A stretch of 64,000 nucleotides of DNA, taken from positions 3,887,001-3,951,000 of the forward strand of contig NZ_JAUSXQ010000001.1 of assembly GCF_030816115.1 (NCBI RefSeq), read 5' to 3'. Positions 35,590 to 43,536 of the stretch are shown in pieces. The position numbers were made by a program, and so were the translations under genes. The stretch is from Chryseobacterium sp. W4I1 (lineage in GTDB: Bacteria > Bacteroidota > Bacteroidia > Flavobacteriales > Weeksellaceae). Below the pieces are notes generated by a model that saw only the letters and a list, made by a program, of their open reading frames with translations, was not told the DNA's origin and ran no database searches. The stretch's first letter is position 1; every line of letters starts with the position of its first letter.

Positions 35590-36093
35590 TTATTTAATTT
35601 CTACACAACCCACTCTTCCGCCTGCATTTCCTGTAGGCTGAGTATGGAAGTCATCTGCTGCTGCATGCACTATAAGGCCTTTTCCGATGATATTTTTAGA
35701 TTCATCCGTACAGCCAAGGCACCATTTATTTGTTTTAAAAGTAAGCACTGCTTTTCCGGTTTGGTCAGCTGTTAAGTTGCCAATGTCTCCCATGTGGAAG
35801 TGATCTGCGCCCCATTTTCCGTGATCGTCTTTAGCAGGATTCCAGTGTCCGCCTGTAGAAGTTCCGTCGGCTGCAGAACAGTCACCTTTTTCGTGGATAT
35901 GTACCGCATGAATGCCGGGAGTAAGATTGGTTACTTCAAGTTTCATGGTTACCTCTTCTCCTTTTTGGGTAAACTTGGCTGTTCCGCCCGTCTGTGTTCC
36001 GCTCTTGGCATTTACGGCATACGTTTTTGTCGTGCAGCATGAAGCTGCTAAAAATGCACACCCTGCCAGTAATGCTAATGTTTGTCCTTTCAT
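35590..36093 (-). CDS. sodC: Cu/Zn superoxide dismutase family lipoprotein
   Basis: A 167-residue exported protein. The signal peptide contains the lipobox-like LAASC (Cys19), so lipidation is likely. Copper/zinc ligands appear as HIHEKGDC (near 67-74), GGHWNPAKDDHG (near 81-92) and GADHFHMGD (near 94-102). The end GNAGGRVGCVEI has the active-site Arg and the disulfide Cys. It dismutates superoxide in the envelope. An extra WCLGC pair in the loop near 125-129 is unusual for small SodC proteins. Confidence 0.93.
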   Translation of the reverse strand: MKGQTLALLAGCAFLAASCCTTKTYAVNAKSGTQTGGTAKFTQKGEEVTMKLEVTNLTPGIHAVHIHEKGDCSAADGTSTGGHWNPAKDDHGKWGADHFHMGDIGNLTADQTGKAVLTFKTNKWCLGCTDESKNIIGKGLIVHAAADDFHTQPTGNAGGRVGCVEIK

Positions 36094-36214
36094 TTCTAAA
36101 ATGATTTAAAGTGATTTTAACGTTAAATTTAGAAAAGATTTTCCGAAACAGTTTATGATTCCGGTTCTTTTTTTAAACAGCAATATAGGACAACTCAAAT
36201 TCTGTGTATCTTAA

Positions 36215-36222
36215 TACCTTTG
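36215..36222 (+). promoter_or_regulatory. -7 element of the AraC-family gene
   Basis: TACCTTTG, matching TAnnTTTG, 19 nt before the ATG at 36242. Confidence 0.5.
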
Positions 36223-36241
36223 TTTATCAGCACTTTTTAAA

Positions 36242-37144
36242 ATGGAAGAACACAGGAAAAGGATCATCAAAGCGATCAGATATATTGATAATAACCTTGA
36301 AACCGCCCTTAATTTGGAAAAAATTGCCGAGGTCGGCATGTATTCCCCTTACCATTTCCATAGGATATTTAAGCTCATTACAGGCGAAACGCTCCAGAGT
36401 TATATCATCAGAAAGAAGATAGAAAAAAGCGCTTTTTACCTTGCTGTAAAGAAGGATATTGGGATAAAAGATATTTATCTTGAACTTGGATTTTTAGATC
36501 ATTCTGTTTTCAATAAGACTTTTAAAAAATATTACGGAGTAGCTCCGTCTGTATTTAGGAAATCTGCGCCCGAAACTTTTCACAAGATTGTACAGACAGA
36601 AAGCAAGAATGGTCAAGTAGGTGCCGTTTTCAGCCAGTACATTTGCCTTGTCGAAAATCTTTTAAACTGGACAAAAATGAATTTAAAAATCGAAGTAAAA
36701 GAATGGCCGGAAATGAATCTGGCTTCTGTAATGAGCTTAGGAATTGTCAATGTGGAGCCTTCCTTTAATGTCCTCATAGAATGGGCAAAAAAGAGACAAC
36801 TGTTTCCCCGAGAAAATCTAAAAATGATCTCTGTGTACCATGACAGTTTTAAAGTTACCCCGGCTGATAAGGTGAGAATTCATGCGTGCATGCTTCTTGA
36901 TAAGAGACTGGAAGAGCAGAATGGAATCGTCTTTCCGGAAACCATTGATGCAGGAAAATTTATCGTAGGAAGTGGAGAGTTTACGCTTGATGATTTTGAA
37001 CAATGCTGGGTTTCCCTGTTTTTATGGATGAATGAGCATCATTATTCCATGAGAAAAGCATTTCCGTTCGAGATTTATCATTCTAATTTCAAAGAACATC
37101 CGGAAGGCAAAATGATCGTGGATTTCTGTATACCTATTCACTAA
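36242..37144 (+). CDS. AraC-family regulator with GyrI-like effector domain
   Basis: A 300-residue protein. The N-terminal 110 residues hold the two AraC helix-turn-helix motifs (LEKIAEVGMYSPYHFHRIFK and ELGFLDHSVFNKTFKKYYG). The C-terminal part (about 145-300, IEVKEWPEMNLASVMSLGIV onward) resembles the GyrI-like small-molecule-binding domain. This DNA-binding-first layout is that of Rob/SoxS-like regulators with an effector domain. Target genes are unknown; the TonB receptor gene begins 92 nt after its stop, so it may or may not be a target. Confidence 0.9.
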   Translation: MEEHRKRIIKAIRYIDNNLETALNLEKIAEVGMYSPYHFHRIFKLITGETLQSYIIRKKIEKSAFYLAVKKDIGIKDIYLELGFLDHSVFNKTFKKYYGVAPSVFRKSAPETFHKIVQTESKNGQVGAVFSQYICLVENLLNWTKMNLKIEVKEWPEMNLASVMSLGIVNVEPSFNVLIEWAKKRQLFPRENLKMISVYHDSFKVTPADKVRIHACMLLDKRLEEQNGIVFPETIDAGKFIVGSGEFTLDDFEQCWVSLFLWMNEHHYSMRKAFPFEIYHSNFKEHPEGKMIVDFCIPIH

Positions 37145-37147
37145 TTT

Positions 37148-37219
37148 CCCATTCAGCAGCCAAAGTATGCCTTTCAGTAAAATTTATTTTAAAGAAAGGC
37201 CTATTGCTTCCTATTTTTG
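37148..37219 (+). promoter_or_regulatory. LytTR-type direct repeats and promoter of the TonB receptor gene (site 1)
   Basis: Two 9-mers, CCCATTCAG (37148-37156) and GCCTTTCAG (37169-37177), are separated by 12 nt, giving a 21-bp period. After 34 nt comes TATTTTTG (37212-37219), and 17 nt later the ATG at 37237. The same layout occurs before the LytS kinase gene and the 2TM gene pair. Confidence 0.65.
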
Positions 37220-37236
37220 ATCCGAAAATTAACCCC

Positions 37237-39480
37237 ATGAAAACATACGGACAAAAACTCCTGCTTCTAACTACCTTTCTATTCTTTATCGCAGGATATT
37301 CCCAGGTGAAGATCTCAGGAAAGGTCACTTTTAAAAGCAAAGGAGCCAATGAAATCAATATTACCCTCAAAGACACCTACGATGGTGCTACCACCGATGC
37401 GCAAGGAAATTTCTCTTTTGAGACCTCAGAAAAAGGAAATCATATTCTCACCTTTACCCATCCAAAATACCAGGATGTTGAAAAAACAATTACGATTGGT
37501 GACCACGATATATTGGTAAATGCGGAATTGAAAGAACAGATCAGCGAGATCGATGCGGTAGTGGTTTCTGCAGGTTCCATTGAAGCCAGTGATAAAAAAA
37601 GAGCGACCGCCTTACTGACTCCTATTGATATTTACACCACGGCAGGGGCGGACGGGCAAATCTCTTCTGCTTTAAACTACCTTCCGGGTGTGCAGAAAGT
37701 AGGAGAAACAGAGGGATTATTTATCCGTGGAGGTACAGGAACAGAGTCTAAAATTTTCATGGATGGAAGTTTGATCAACAATTATTTCTCCAATTCAGTT
37801 CCCGGGATTGCAGGAAGAGATCGCTTCAATACTTCATTATTTAAAGGGAATATCTTTTCCAGTGGCGGATATTCTGCATTATATGGACAGGCTCTTTCCG
37901 GAGCCTTGATGCTGGAAAGTGTAGATCTTCCTGATCAGAGTTCCTATGATTTTGGTATTTCGCCTATCTTCTTAAGTGCAGGATTTCAGAAACTTAGTGA
38001 GGATAAGAATCATTCTTTTGGAGCGACTTTAGGTTATTCTCTTCTAAGCGTAATGCAGAAGGTCTTTAATTTTAATACTGATTTTATTGATGCTCCCCAA
38101 GGTTTAAACGGTGATTTTAATTTCAGAATAAAAACAAAATCGGGAGGAATTTTCAAGTATTACGGAATGTACGATTCCAATAAAATGGGAGTGAGAACGG
38201 AAAGCCAGGAGCCGGAATATGATTTCGCACTGGTAAGACTGAAAGGGAAAAATACCTACCATAACCTTTCTTTTAAGCAAAAGTTCGGAAAATACCTTCT
38301 GAATGCCGGAACTTCATACTCATACAATAGATCTGATCTTAATTTTTCTACGGAAACTAACGATAATGAATCAGATAGGTCTAAGCTGCTGACTGTAGGA
38401 AATTATATCAATTTTAAAGCGGTAATTGAGAGAAGAATCAACAAAATAAGTGCAGTAAGAGCTGGATTTGAACTGAATGACACTGATGAAAAGCTGAATT
38501 TTGAGCCGATACAGAAGCATTATAAAGACCTGATATCTTCAGTTTTTGTAGAAACGGATCTTGGTTTTAGCAATGCCTTATCTGCTAAAATAGGAGTGAG
38601 AGCAGAGAATTCATCTTTTTTAGGTAAAAATAATGTGGCTCCGCGTTTTGCACTGGCCTACCGCCTGGCCAAAGATTGGACAACTTCCTTTGCTTATGGA
38701 CTATTTTATCAGAATCCGGAAAGTAAATACATCAATGGACCCTCAAACCTTGATTTTCAGAAATCACAGCATTATATTTTCCAGGTGCAGAGAGCATCGG
38801 AAGGAAGAAGCCTGCGTTTTGAAGCTTTTTATAAAAAATATGACCAATTGATCAAAACATTTAATGTTACGCCGGATAAAGACCAGAATCAGCAGGTACA
38901 GACGGCTTTAAATAATAACGGGTATGGCTTTGCCAAAGGATTGGAAGTATTCTGGCGAGACAAAAAGACGTTTGAAAACATCGATTACTGGATCAGTTAT
39001 TCATTTCTGGATTCACAACGGGATTTCATCAATTATCCGGTGAGTCTAAAACCTAACTTTGCCTCCTCACATACACTTTCTGCCGTGGCTAAAAGATTTA
39101 TTCCGGAATGGAAGCTTGGTGTTAATTTATCCTATACTTATGCAAAAGGCCGTCCTTATTACGACATCGCAACAAAAACGGGAAATGGCAATATGGTGAA
39201 TTATATCAGAAATGAAGGACAGCTGAAAGATTATAATGCCTTAAACCTGAGCTTTAATTATCTGCCGAACCTGGGCAAAAAAGATGCAAAAGCCTTCACT
39301 GTTTTTGTCCTAAGTATTTCCAATGTTTTAGGATCTAAAAATGTGTACGGCTACAATTTCTCTCAGGACGGAACCAGAAGCTCATCCGTTGTCCCGCCAG
39401 TCAATACCTTTGTATTTATAGGAGCTTTCATCAGTTTGGGAGCAGATAAAACCCAGGATGCCATTAATAATAATTTATAA
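37237..39480 (+). CDS. TonB-dependent receptor with carboxypeptidase-like regulatory domain
   Basis: A 747-residue outer-membrane receptor. A signal peptide (KLLLLTTFLFFIAGYSQ) is followed by a CarboxypepD_reg-like domain (about 20-105), a plug domain with GLFIRGGTGTESKIFMDG (near 165-182), and a long beta barrel ending in a hydrophobic strand. There is no SusD-type lipoprotein nearby, so this is a lone receptor, perhaps for metal chelates or a small solute. The start was placed at 37237, not 37204, because a signal peptide then begins correctly and the distance to the -7 box matches that of the kinase gene. Confidence 0.9.
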   Translation: MKTYGQKLLLLTTFLFFIAGYSQVKISGKVTFKSKGANEINITLKDTYDGATTDAQGNFSFETSEKGNHILTFTHPKYQDVEKTITIGDHDILVNAELKEQISEIDAVVVSAGSIEASDKKRATALLTPIDIYTTAGADGQISSALNYLPGVQKVGETEGLFIRGGTGTESKIFMDGSLINNYFSNSVPGIAGRDRFNTSLFKGNIFSSGGYSALYGQALSGALMLESVDLPDQSSYDFGISPIFLSAGFQKLSEDKNHSFGATLGYSLLSVMQKVFNFNTDFIDAPQGLNGDFNFRIKTKSGGIFKYYGMYDSNKMGVRTESQEPEYDFALVRLKGKNTYHNLSFKQKFGKYLLNAGTSYSYNRSDLNFSTETNDNESDRSKLLTVGNYINFKAVIERRINKISAVRAGFELNDTDEKLNFEPIQKHYKDLISSVFVETDLGFSNALSAKIGVRAENSSFLGKNNVAPRFALAYRLAKDWTTSFAYGLFYQNPESKYINGPSNLDFQKSQHYIFQVQRASEGRSLRFEAFYKKYDQLIKTFNVTPDKDQNQQVQTALNNNGYGFAKGLEVFWRDKKTFENIDYWISYSFLDSQRDFINYPVSLKPNFASSHTLSAVAKRFIPEWKLGVNLSYTYAKGRPYYDIATKTGNGNMVNYIRNEGQLKDYNALNLSFNYLPNLGKKDAKAFTVFVLSISNVLGSKNVYGYNFSQDGTRSSSVVPPVNTFVFIGAFISLGADKTQDAINNNL

Positions 39481-39560
39481 AATAACAGCGGCTCATATCA
39501 CAGTCACTACAAAATACATAACTTCGGATACGCAAATTAACTAACTTAAAAAATGATATT

Positions 39561-40211
39561 ATGAAAAAATACCTATTAAGCTTTGCTTTAGCTTTCATCA
39601 GTTTAACTGCTTTTGCACAGGCTGATTATGAAAAAGTAATGACAGAAAAGATCGCCAAGATTGAAGCCTGTAAATCAACAGAAGAGTTTCAGACGCTCGC
39701 CAACGATTTCCAGAGAATTGGAAGCAAAGAAAGTTCAAAATGGCTTCCGCCTTACTATGCTGCATTTGCCCATATTCAAAAAGGAAGGCTGATGATGAGA
39801 AATGGAGATATGTCCGGGCTGGATGAGACAGCAGGACAGGCAGATAAATATCTTTCAACAGCACAAAATCTTGCAGGTGCTGATAATGCAGAAATACACT
39901 TGCTTAGAAAAATGGCAGCTTCCCTAAGAATGATGGTCAATCCGGCCCAGCGGTATATGACGGACGGAGCCAAGGCAACGGAGGAACTTGGCATTGCAGA
40001 AAAACTGGATCCCAGCAATCCCAGAATAGCTCTTATTAAAGCAGAAGATACCTATTTTACTCCTGAGCAGTATGGAGGAAGCAAAACTAAAGGATTGGAG
40101 ATGTTCAAAGAAGCATTGGCGAAATTCGGGACGTACAAACCGAAAACAGCCTTAGATCCTAATTGGGGTAAAGCAGAAGCTGAATATTTTATCAGTATGC
40201 CGGCACAATAA
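39561..40211 (+). CDS. Secreted protein of unknown function downstream of the TonB receptor
   Basis: A 216-residue protein with a clear signal peptide (KKYLLSFALAFISLTAFAQ). The mature part is mostly helical and looks TPR-like, with WLPPYYAAFAHIQKGR and ELGIAEKLDPSNPRIALIKA resembling helix pairs. I do not recognise a named family. It lies 80 nt after the receptor gene and ends at a strong terminator, so it probably belongs to the same transcript and may work with the receptor in the periplasm. Confidence 0.7.
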   Translation: MKKYLLSFALAFISLTAFAQADYEKVMTEKIAKIEACKSTEEFQTLANDFQRIGSKESSKWLPPYYAAFAHIQKGRLMMRNGDMSGLDETAGQADKYLSTAQNLAGADNAEIHLLRKMAASLRMMVNPAQRYMTDGAKATEELGIAEKLDPSNPRIALIKAEDTYFTPEQYGGSKTKGLEMFKEALAKFGTYKPKTALDPNWGKAEAEYFISMPAQ

Positions 40212-40223
40212 CAATGAAATTCG

Positions 40224-40250
40224 GCCTTCCTTACACGGAAGGCTTTTTTT
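40224..40250 (+). terminator. Terminator after the receptor/secreted-protein unit
   Basis: GCCTTCC pairs with GGAAGGC around a 6-nt loop, followed by seven T. It separates this unit from the kinase promoter. Confidence 0.92.
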
Positions 40251-40252
40251 AT

Positions 40253-40323
40253 TCCATTCAGAAAGGAAAATATGCCCTTCGGTAAAAAATAATTTTCGAT
40301 ACCTTTATTAAAAACTAATTTTG
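40253..40323 (+). promoter_or_regulatory. LytTR-type direct repeats and promoter of the LytS-like kinase gene (site 2)
   Basis: The 9-mers TCCATTCAG (40253-40261) and GCCCTTCGG (40274-40282) are separated by 12 nt. TAATTTTG (40316-40323) follows after 33 nt, and the kinase ATG comes 17 nt later, as at the receptor gene. The sequence TATGCCYTTCRGTAAAA is shared with site 1. Confidence 0.65.
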
Positions 40324-40340
40324 AGCCAAGAAAACGGATC

Positions 40341-41660
40341 ATGAAACGAAAAGGATTTATAATTTTACTTTGGGTATCGTTGGGAACAGCGTTATTTTTC
40401 TTCTTATTTTTTACAAAAGAGAAGACCTTTCACAATTTTTTAATTACACTGCTCATCTCTACCTTGTATTCCTTTGTTTTGGGTTTTGGAAATACTTTTA
40501 TTAATGATTTCCTTAACAAAAAGTTTCCCTGGTCTGAAACAACCGGGATAAGAGCCGCCTTAAGTGTAGTTTCTATCATTGCTGGAAATTTTATTCTGGT
40601 CTATTTCTGCAATTATATCAATTATGTCGAGATTCAGAAAGTGGCCACAACGGAAACATTTTTTTCTAAAGAATATGCCACGACAAACTGGTTCATGATC
40701 AATATAGCGCTTCTGATTTCAGCATTTCTGCATGCGAAAAGCTTTATGGAAGAGATGAAAAAAAATTCTCGGAAAGAAGTGGTAGAGCAGAAGCTGATTG
40801 CCAAGTCTGCTAACGCACAGTTTGAAAGCTTAAAAAACCAGCTGGATCCCCATTTTCTTTTCAATTCTTTAAATGTTTTAAGCGCATTGATTGATGAGAA
40901 TCCCAACCAGGCTCAGAAGTTTACTGCTTCAATGTCAAAGATTTACCGTTATGTACTTGAGCAGAAAGACAAGGAACTGGTAACGGTGGAAGATGAGATT
41001 GAATTTGCAAAAACGTATTGTAATCTTTTAAAAACCAGGTTTGAAGACAGTGTTGACTTTATTTTTGATGTTAAAAAAGAAGAATACAGGAGATATGTTG
41101 TGCCGCTTTCGCTGCAGCTGCTTTTGGAAAACTGCATCAAACATAATTTTGCGACCTCTTCAAAACCTCTTGTCATTAAAATATTTTCGGATAATGACAC
41201 ACTTTGTATTGAAAACAATCTTCAGGCGAGAGAGCAGATGAAGGAAAGTTCCGGAATAGGACTGGCCAATATTGTTCAGCGGTATGCCCTGCTTACTAAA
41301 AAGAATGTTTTCATTGAAAAATCTGAAGATTATTTTAAAGTAAAAGTTCCGATACTTTCCACTAAGCCAAACTCTATCAGTATAAAAACAGAAGATGATA
41401 ACGGATCTTATGAAAAGGCAAGAAAAAGAGTAAAAGAGCTGAAAAGTTTCTATCGAAATCTTATTTCTTACTGTACAGTTATTCCGTTTCTCATCATTAT
41501 AAATCTGATGACTTCCCCAAATGATCTCTGGTTTTATTTTCCGATGTTGGGTTGGGGAATTGGGGTTGCCTCTCATGCATTTCGGGTTTTTGGGGTTGGA
41601 GAATCCTGGAAAGAAAAGAAGATCCGGGAAATTATGGATAAACAAAAAAACAGAAAATAA
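40341..41660 (+). CDS. LytS/YehU-type sensor histidine kinase with C-terminal 2TM domain
   Basis: A 439-residue membrane kinase. About four N-terminal membrane segments (1-135) are followed by the His_kinase motif LKNQLDPHFLFNSLN (near 159-173, phospho-acceptor His) and an ATPase domain with LLLENCIKHN and SSGIGLANIVQRY. Unusually, a 2TM domain is fused at the C-terminus (about 355-435): YEKARKRVKELKSFYRNL, two membrane helices, then GESWKEKKIREIMDKQ. The probable partner is the LytTR regulator at 43537. The stop codon overlaps the ATG of the next 2TM gene (TAATG). Confidence 0.92.
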   Translation: MKRKGFIILLWVSLGTALFFFLFFTKEKTFHNFLITLLISTLYSFVLGFGNTFINDFLNKKFPWSETTGIRAALSVVSIIAGNFILVYFCNYINYVEIQKVATTETFFSKEYATTNWFMINIALLISAFLHAKSFMEEMKKNSRKEVVEQKLIAKSANAQFESLKNQLDPHFLFNSLNVLSALIDENPNQAQKFTASMSKIYRYVLEQKDKELVTVEDEIEFAKTYCNLLKTRFEDSVDFIFDVKKEEYRRYVVPLSLQLLLENCIKHNFATSSKPLVIKIFSDNDTLCIENNLQAREQMKESSGIGLANIVQRYALLTKKNVFIEKSEDYFKVKVPILSTKPNSISIKTEDDNGSYEKARKRVKELKSFYRNLISYCTVIPFLIIINLMTSPNDLWFYFPMLGWGIGVASHAFRVFGVGESWKEKKIREIMDKQKNRK

Positions 41661-41965
41661 TGGAAACTTATGATGAAGACAGTATCCGTTACCAGCAAGC
41701 TAAAAGAAAGGTTGAACGATTAAGTGGATTTTACAGACACTTATTCTTCTATATTGCTGTCAATGCAATAATCGTTCTCTATAACTACAAACATTTAGAA
41801 GCTGGAGAAAGCTACTTTCATTTCAAAAACTTCTTTACGGCAACATTTTGGGGAATAGGGATTATGGCTCATGCGGGCGTGGTTCTTTTACCCAATCTAG
41901 GATTTATGAAAGACTGGGAAGAAAAGAAAATCAGGAGGCTGATGGATAAAAATAAAAAGGAATAA
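41660..41965 (+). CDS. 2TM domain protein
   Basis: A 101-residue protein consisting of one 2TM domain: YQQAKRKVERLSGFYRHLFF, two hydrophobic helices separated by a short polar loop, and the amphipathic end LGFMKDWEEKKIRRLMDKN. It is closely similar to the C-terminal domain of the kinase and is translationally coupled to it (overlap of one base). The family is common in Bacteroidota near LytS/LytTR genes, and its function is unknown. A membrane partner or modulator of the kinase is a reasonable guess. Confidence 0.88.
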   Translation: METYDEDSIRYQQAKRKVERLSGFYRHLFFYIAVNAIIVLYNYKHLEAGESYFHFKNFFTATFWGIGIMAHAGVVLLPNLGFMKDWEEKKIRRLMDKNKKE

Positions 41966-42001
41966 CTTGAATTTGATTTAATTTTTAAGGATAAACTATA
42001 C

Positions 42002-42574
42002 ATGATGAACACACTCCAAATCCTGTTTTCCATCTCGATGGCCGCCTGGCTTATCACCGAGATCCTTTATAAAAATATGCTCAAATCCGGCAAAGAGGAC
42101 AAGAAAGATAAAGACAAGTCTACTCTGAATATTTTATGGATGGCTATTCCGTTTTCTATTGCTGCTTCGGTGTCAACATCTTATATGACCCAGTTTCCTA
42201 TTACAGAAGATACCTGGATTTTATATCTGGGAGAAGCTTTTATATGGATTGGAATTATTTTCAGGTTTATAATCATTAAGTCTTTAGGGAAATATTTTAC
42301 TGTTGATGTGACGATAAAAGAGAATCATCAGATCAAAAAAGAAGGGTTCTATAAATACTTGAGACATCCTTCTTACTCATTTTCCCTGCTGACATCTTTA
42401 GGCTTAGGTCTTTATCTGAATAACTGGCTGTCACTTATCCTTGCTTTCTTACCGCCTTTTTTTGCGTTTTTATACAGGATAAAAATTGAAGAACAGGCTT
42501 TGATGGAGCAGTTTGGAGATGAATATCTGGAATACAGGAAAAAGACCAAAAAACTGATTCCTTTTATCTACTGA
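42002..42574 (+). CDS. Isoprenylcysteine carboxyl methyltransferase-like membrane protein
   Basis: A 190-residue membrane protein with about five hydrophobic helices. The C-terminal core GFYKYLRHPSYSFSLLTSLG (near 117-136) and RIKIEEQALMEQFGDEYLEY (near 160-179) are the SAM- and substrate-binding signatures of the ICMT/PEMT-like family. Bacterial members methylate varied membrane-associated substrates; this substrate is unknown. It lies 36 nt after the first 2TM gene within the kinase cluster, which suggests a role in the same envelope response. Confidence 0.85.
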   Translation: MMNTLQILFSISMAAWLITEILYKNMLKSGKEDKKDKDKSTLNILWMAIPFSIAASVSTSYMTQFPITEDTWILYLGEAFIWIGIIFRFIIIKSLGKYFTVDVTIKENHQIKKEGFYKYLRHPSYSFSLLTSLGLGLYLNNWLSLILAFLPPFFAFLYRIKIEEQALMEQFGDEYLEYRKKTKKLIPFIY

Positions 42575-42770
42575 TCTATTATTCGAAATAAATATCTGCT
42601 CAATCATTAAGATCTGCGAGAGATCAATAAACTTTAGAAGCACAAATCCTATTCATATATCTCCAATAACTTGCTGAAAATCTTTGATTTTCTTGCGCCT
42701 TACATTATTCTCAATTTTAGGAAAGTCTTGCACCTTTGCGCTATCCAAAAACAAGTAAACCAATCTTTTT
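42575..42770. other. Spacer after the ICMT-like gene, no gene recognised
   Basis: Non-coding. It includes ATCTGCTCAATC...ATCTGCGAGAG (42591-42626), related to a sequence downstream of guaC at 27443-27463, likely a dispersed intergenic repeat. The rest of the gap holds the site 3 regulatory region. Confidence 0.4.
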
Positions 42771-42842
42771 ACGATTCAGAAAGCTTATTCTACGACTCAG
42801 TCATATAAAGTTGATTCAAGCCTCCTTTCTGCCCTACCTTTG
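42771..42842 (+). promoter_or_regulatory. LytTR-type direct repeats and promoter of the 2TM gene pair (site 3)
   Basis: ACGATTCAG (42771-42779) and ACGACTCAG (42792-42800) are 9-mers 12 nt apart. The promoter TTG (42811-42813), 21 nt, TACCTTTG (42835-42842) fits the Bacteroidota consensus. The -7 box is 34 nt beyond the repeats, the same distance as at site 1. The leader to the ATG is 42 nt. Confidence 0.7.
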
Positions 42843-42884
42843 ATTCAACAAAAATGACAAACTAACTTTTTAAAAATAATAATT

Positions 42885-43181
42885 ATGGAAACATTAGGAT
42901 ACACAAAAGAGACATTAGCTTACGAGAAAGCAGCTAAAAGAGTAAAAGAACTGAAAGGATTCTATGGAAATCTTACCTCTTACTGCCTGGTCATTCCTTT
43001 CCTGGCTGTACTGAATCTTCTGACAGCTCCGGATCACTTATGGTTCTTATGGCCAATGCTGGGATGGGGAATAGGAATTGCAACCCATGCTGTGAACGTT
43101 TTCGGGATCGGAAAAGACTGGGAAGAAAAAAAAATGAAGGAACTGATGGATCAGGATACTAAAAAGATTAAAACATTATAA
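42885..43181 (+). CDS. 2TM domain protein
   Basis: A 98-residue single-domain 2TM protein: AYEKAAKRVKELKGFYGNLT, a hydrophobic helix, PDHLWFLWPMLGWGIGIATH, then FGIGKDWEEKKMKELMDQD. It is the copy most like the kinase's C-terminal domain (shared WFxxPMLGWGIGxAxHAxxVFG), suggesting duplication between them. It is the first gene after promoter site 3 and probably cotranscribed with the second 2TM gene and the LytTR regulator. Confidence 0.9.
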   Translation: METLGYTKETLAYEKAAKRVKELKGFYGNLTSYCLVIPFLAVLNLLTAPDHLWFLWPMLGWGIGIATHAVNVFGIGKDWEEKKMKELMDQDTKKIKTL

Positions 43182-43204
43182 TTAATCATAAAGCTTTAAC
43201 GATC

Positions 43205-43480
43205 ATGGATTACAATAGCGCACAAGAAAGAGTACATCAGCTGAAAAAATTTTACAAAAGCCTTCTTTGGTTTGGAATAGTTGCCGGAATTATATTTTTA
43301 GATGATATTTTTGAAACCGGGAAAATCAATTTTTCTTTATTTGATGGATCTGTTATTCTGTTGATTTGGGGGATTTTCTTAACGGTAAAGGCTGTAAAGC
43401 TCTTCCTTTTAGATGCAGAATGGGAAAATAATATTATTGAAAAAGAAATAAAAAAAGGTAAAAAGAGAATAGATTTTTAA
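43205..43480 (+). CDS. 2TM domain protein, divergent copy
   Basis: A 91-residue protein with the 2TM start pattern (YNSAQERVHQLKKFYKSLLW), two hydrophobic helices (about 20-35 and 50-65) and the end LLDAEWENNIIEKEIKKGKK. It lacks the PMLGWG core of the other copies and is the most divergent of the four in the window. It sits 23 nt after the previous 2TM gene and 56 nt before the response regulator gene. Function unknown. Confidence 0.82.
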   Translation: MDYNSAQERVHQLKKFYKSLLWFGIVAGIIFLDDIFETGKINFSLFDGSVILLIWGIFLTVKAVKLFLLDAEWENNIIEKEIKKGKKRIDF

Positions 43481-43536
43481 ATCTGTCTCTTTTTTATCTA
43501 ATTTTATTCCCTGTTAAAACTAAAACCACGAACTCA

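Noticed and set aside
39501..39527. A fourth LytTR-type site upstream of the secreted-protein gene
   Set aside because: CTTCGG occurs at 39522, but the base pattern 21 bp upstream (CAGTCA) does not match, and no TAnnTTTG follows at the right distance.
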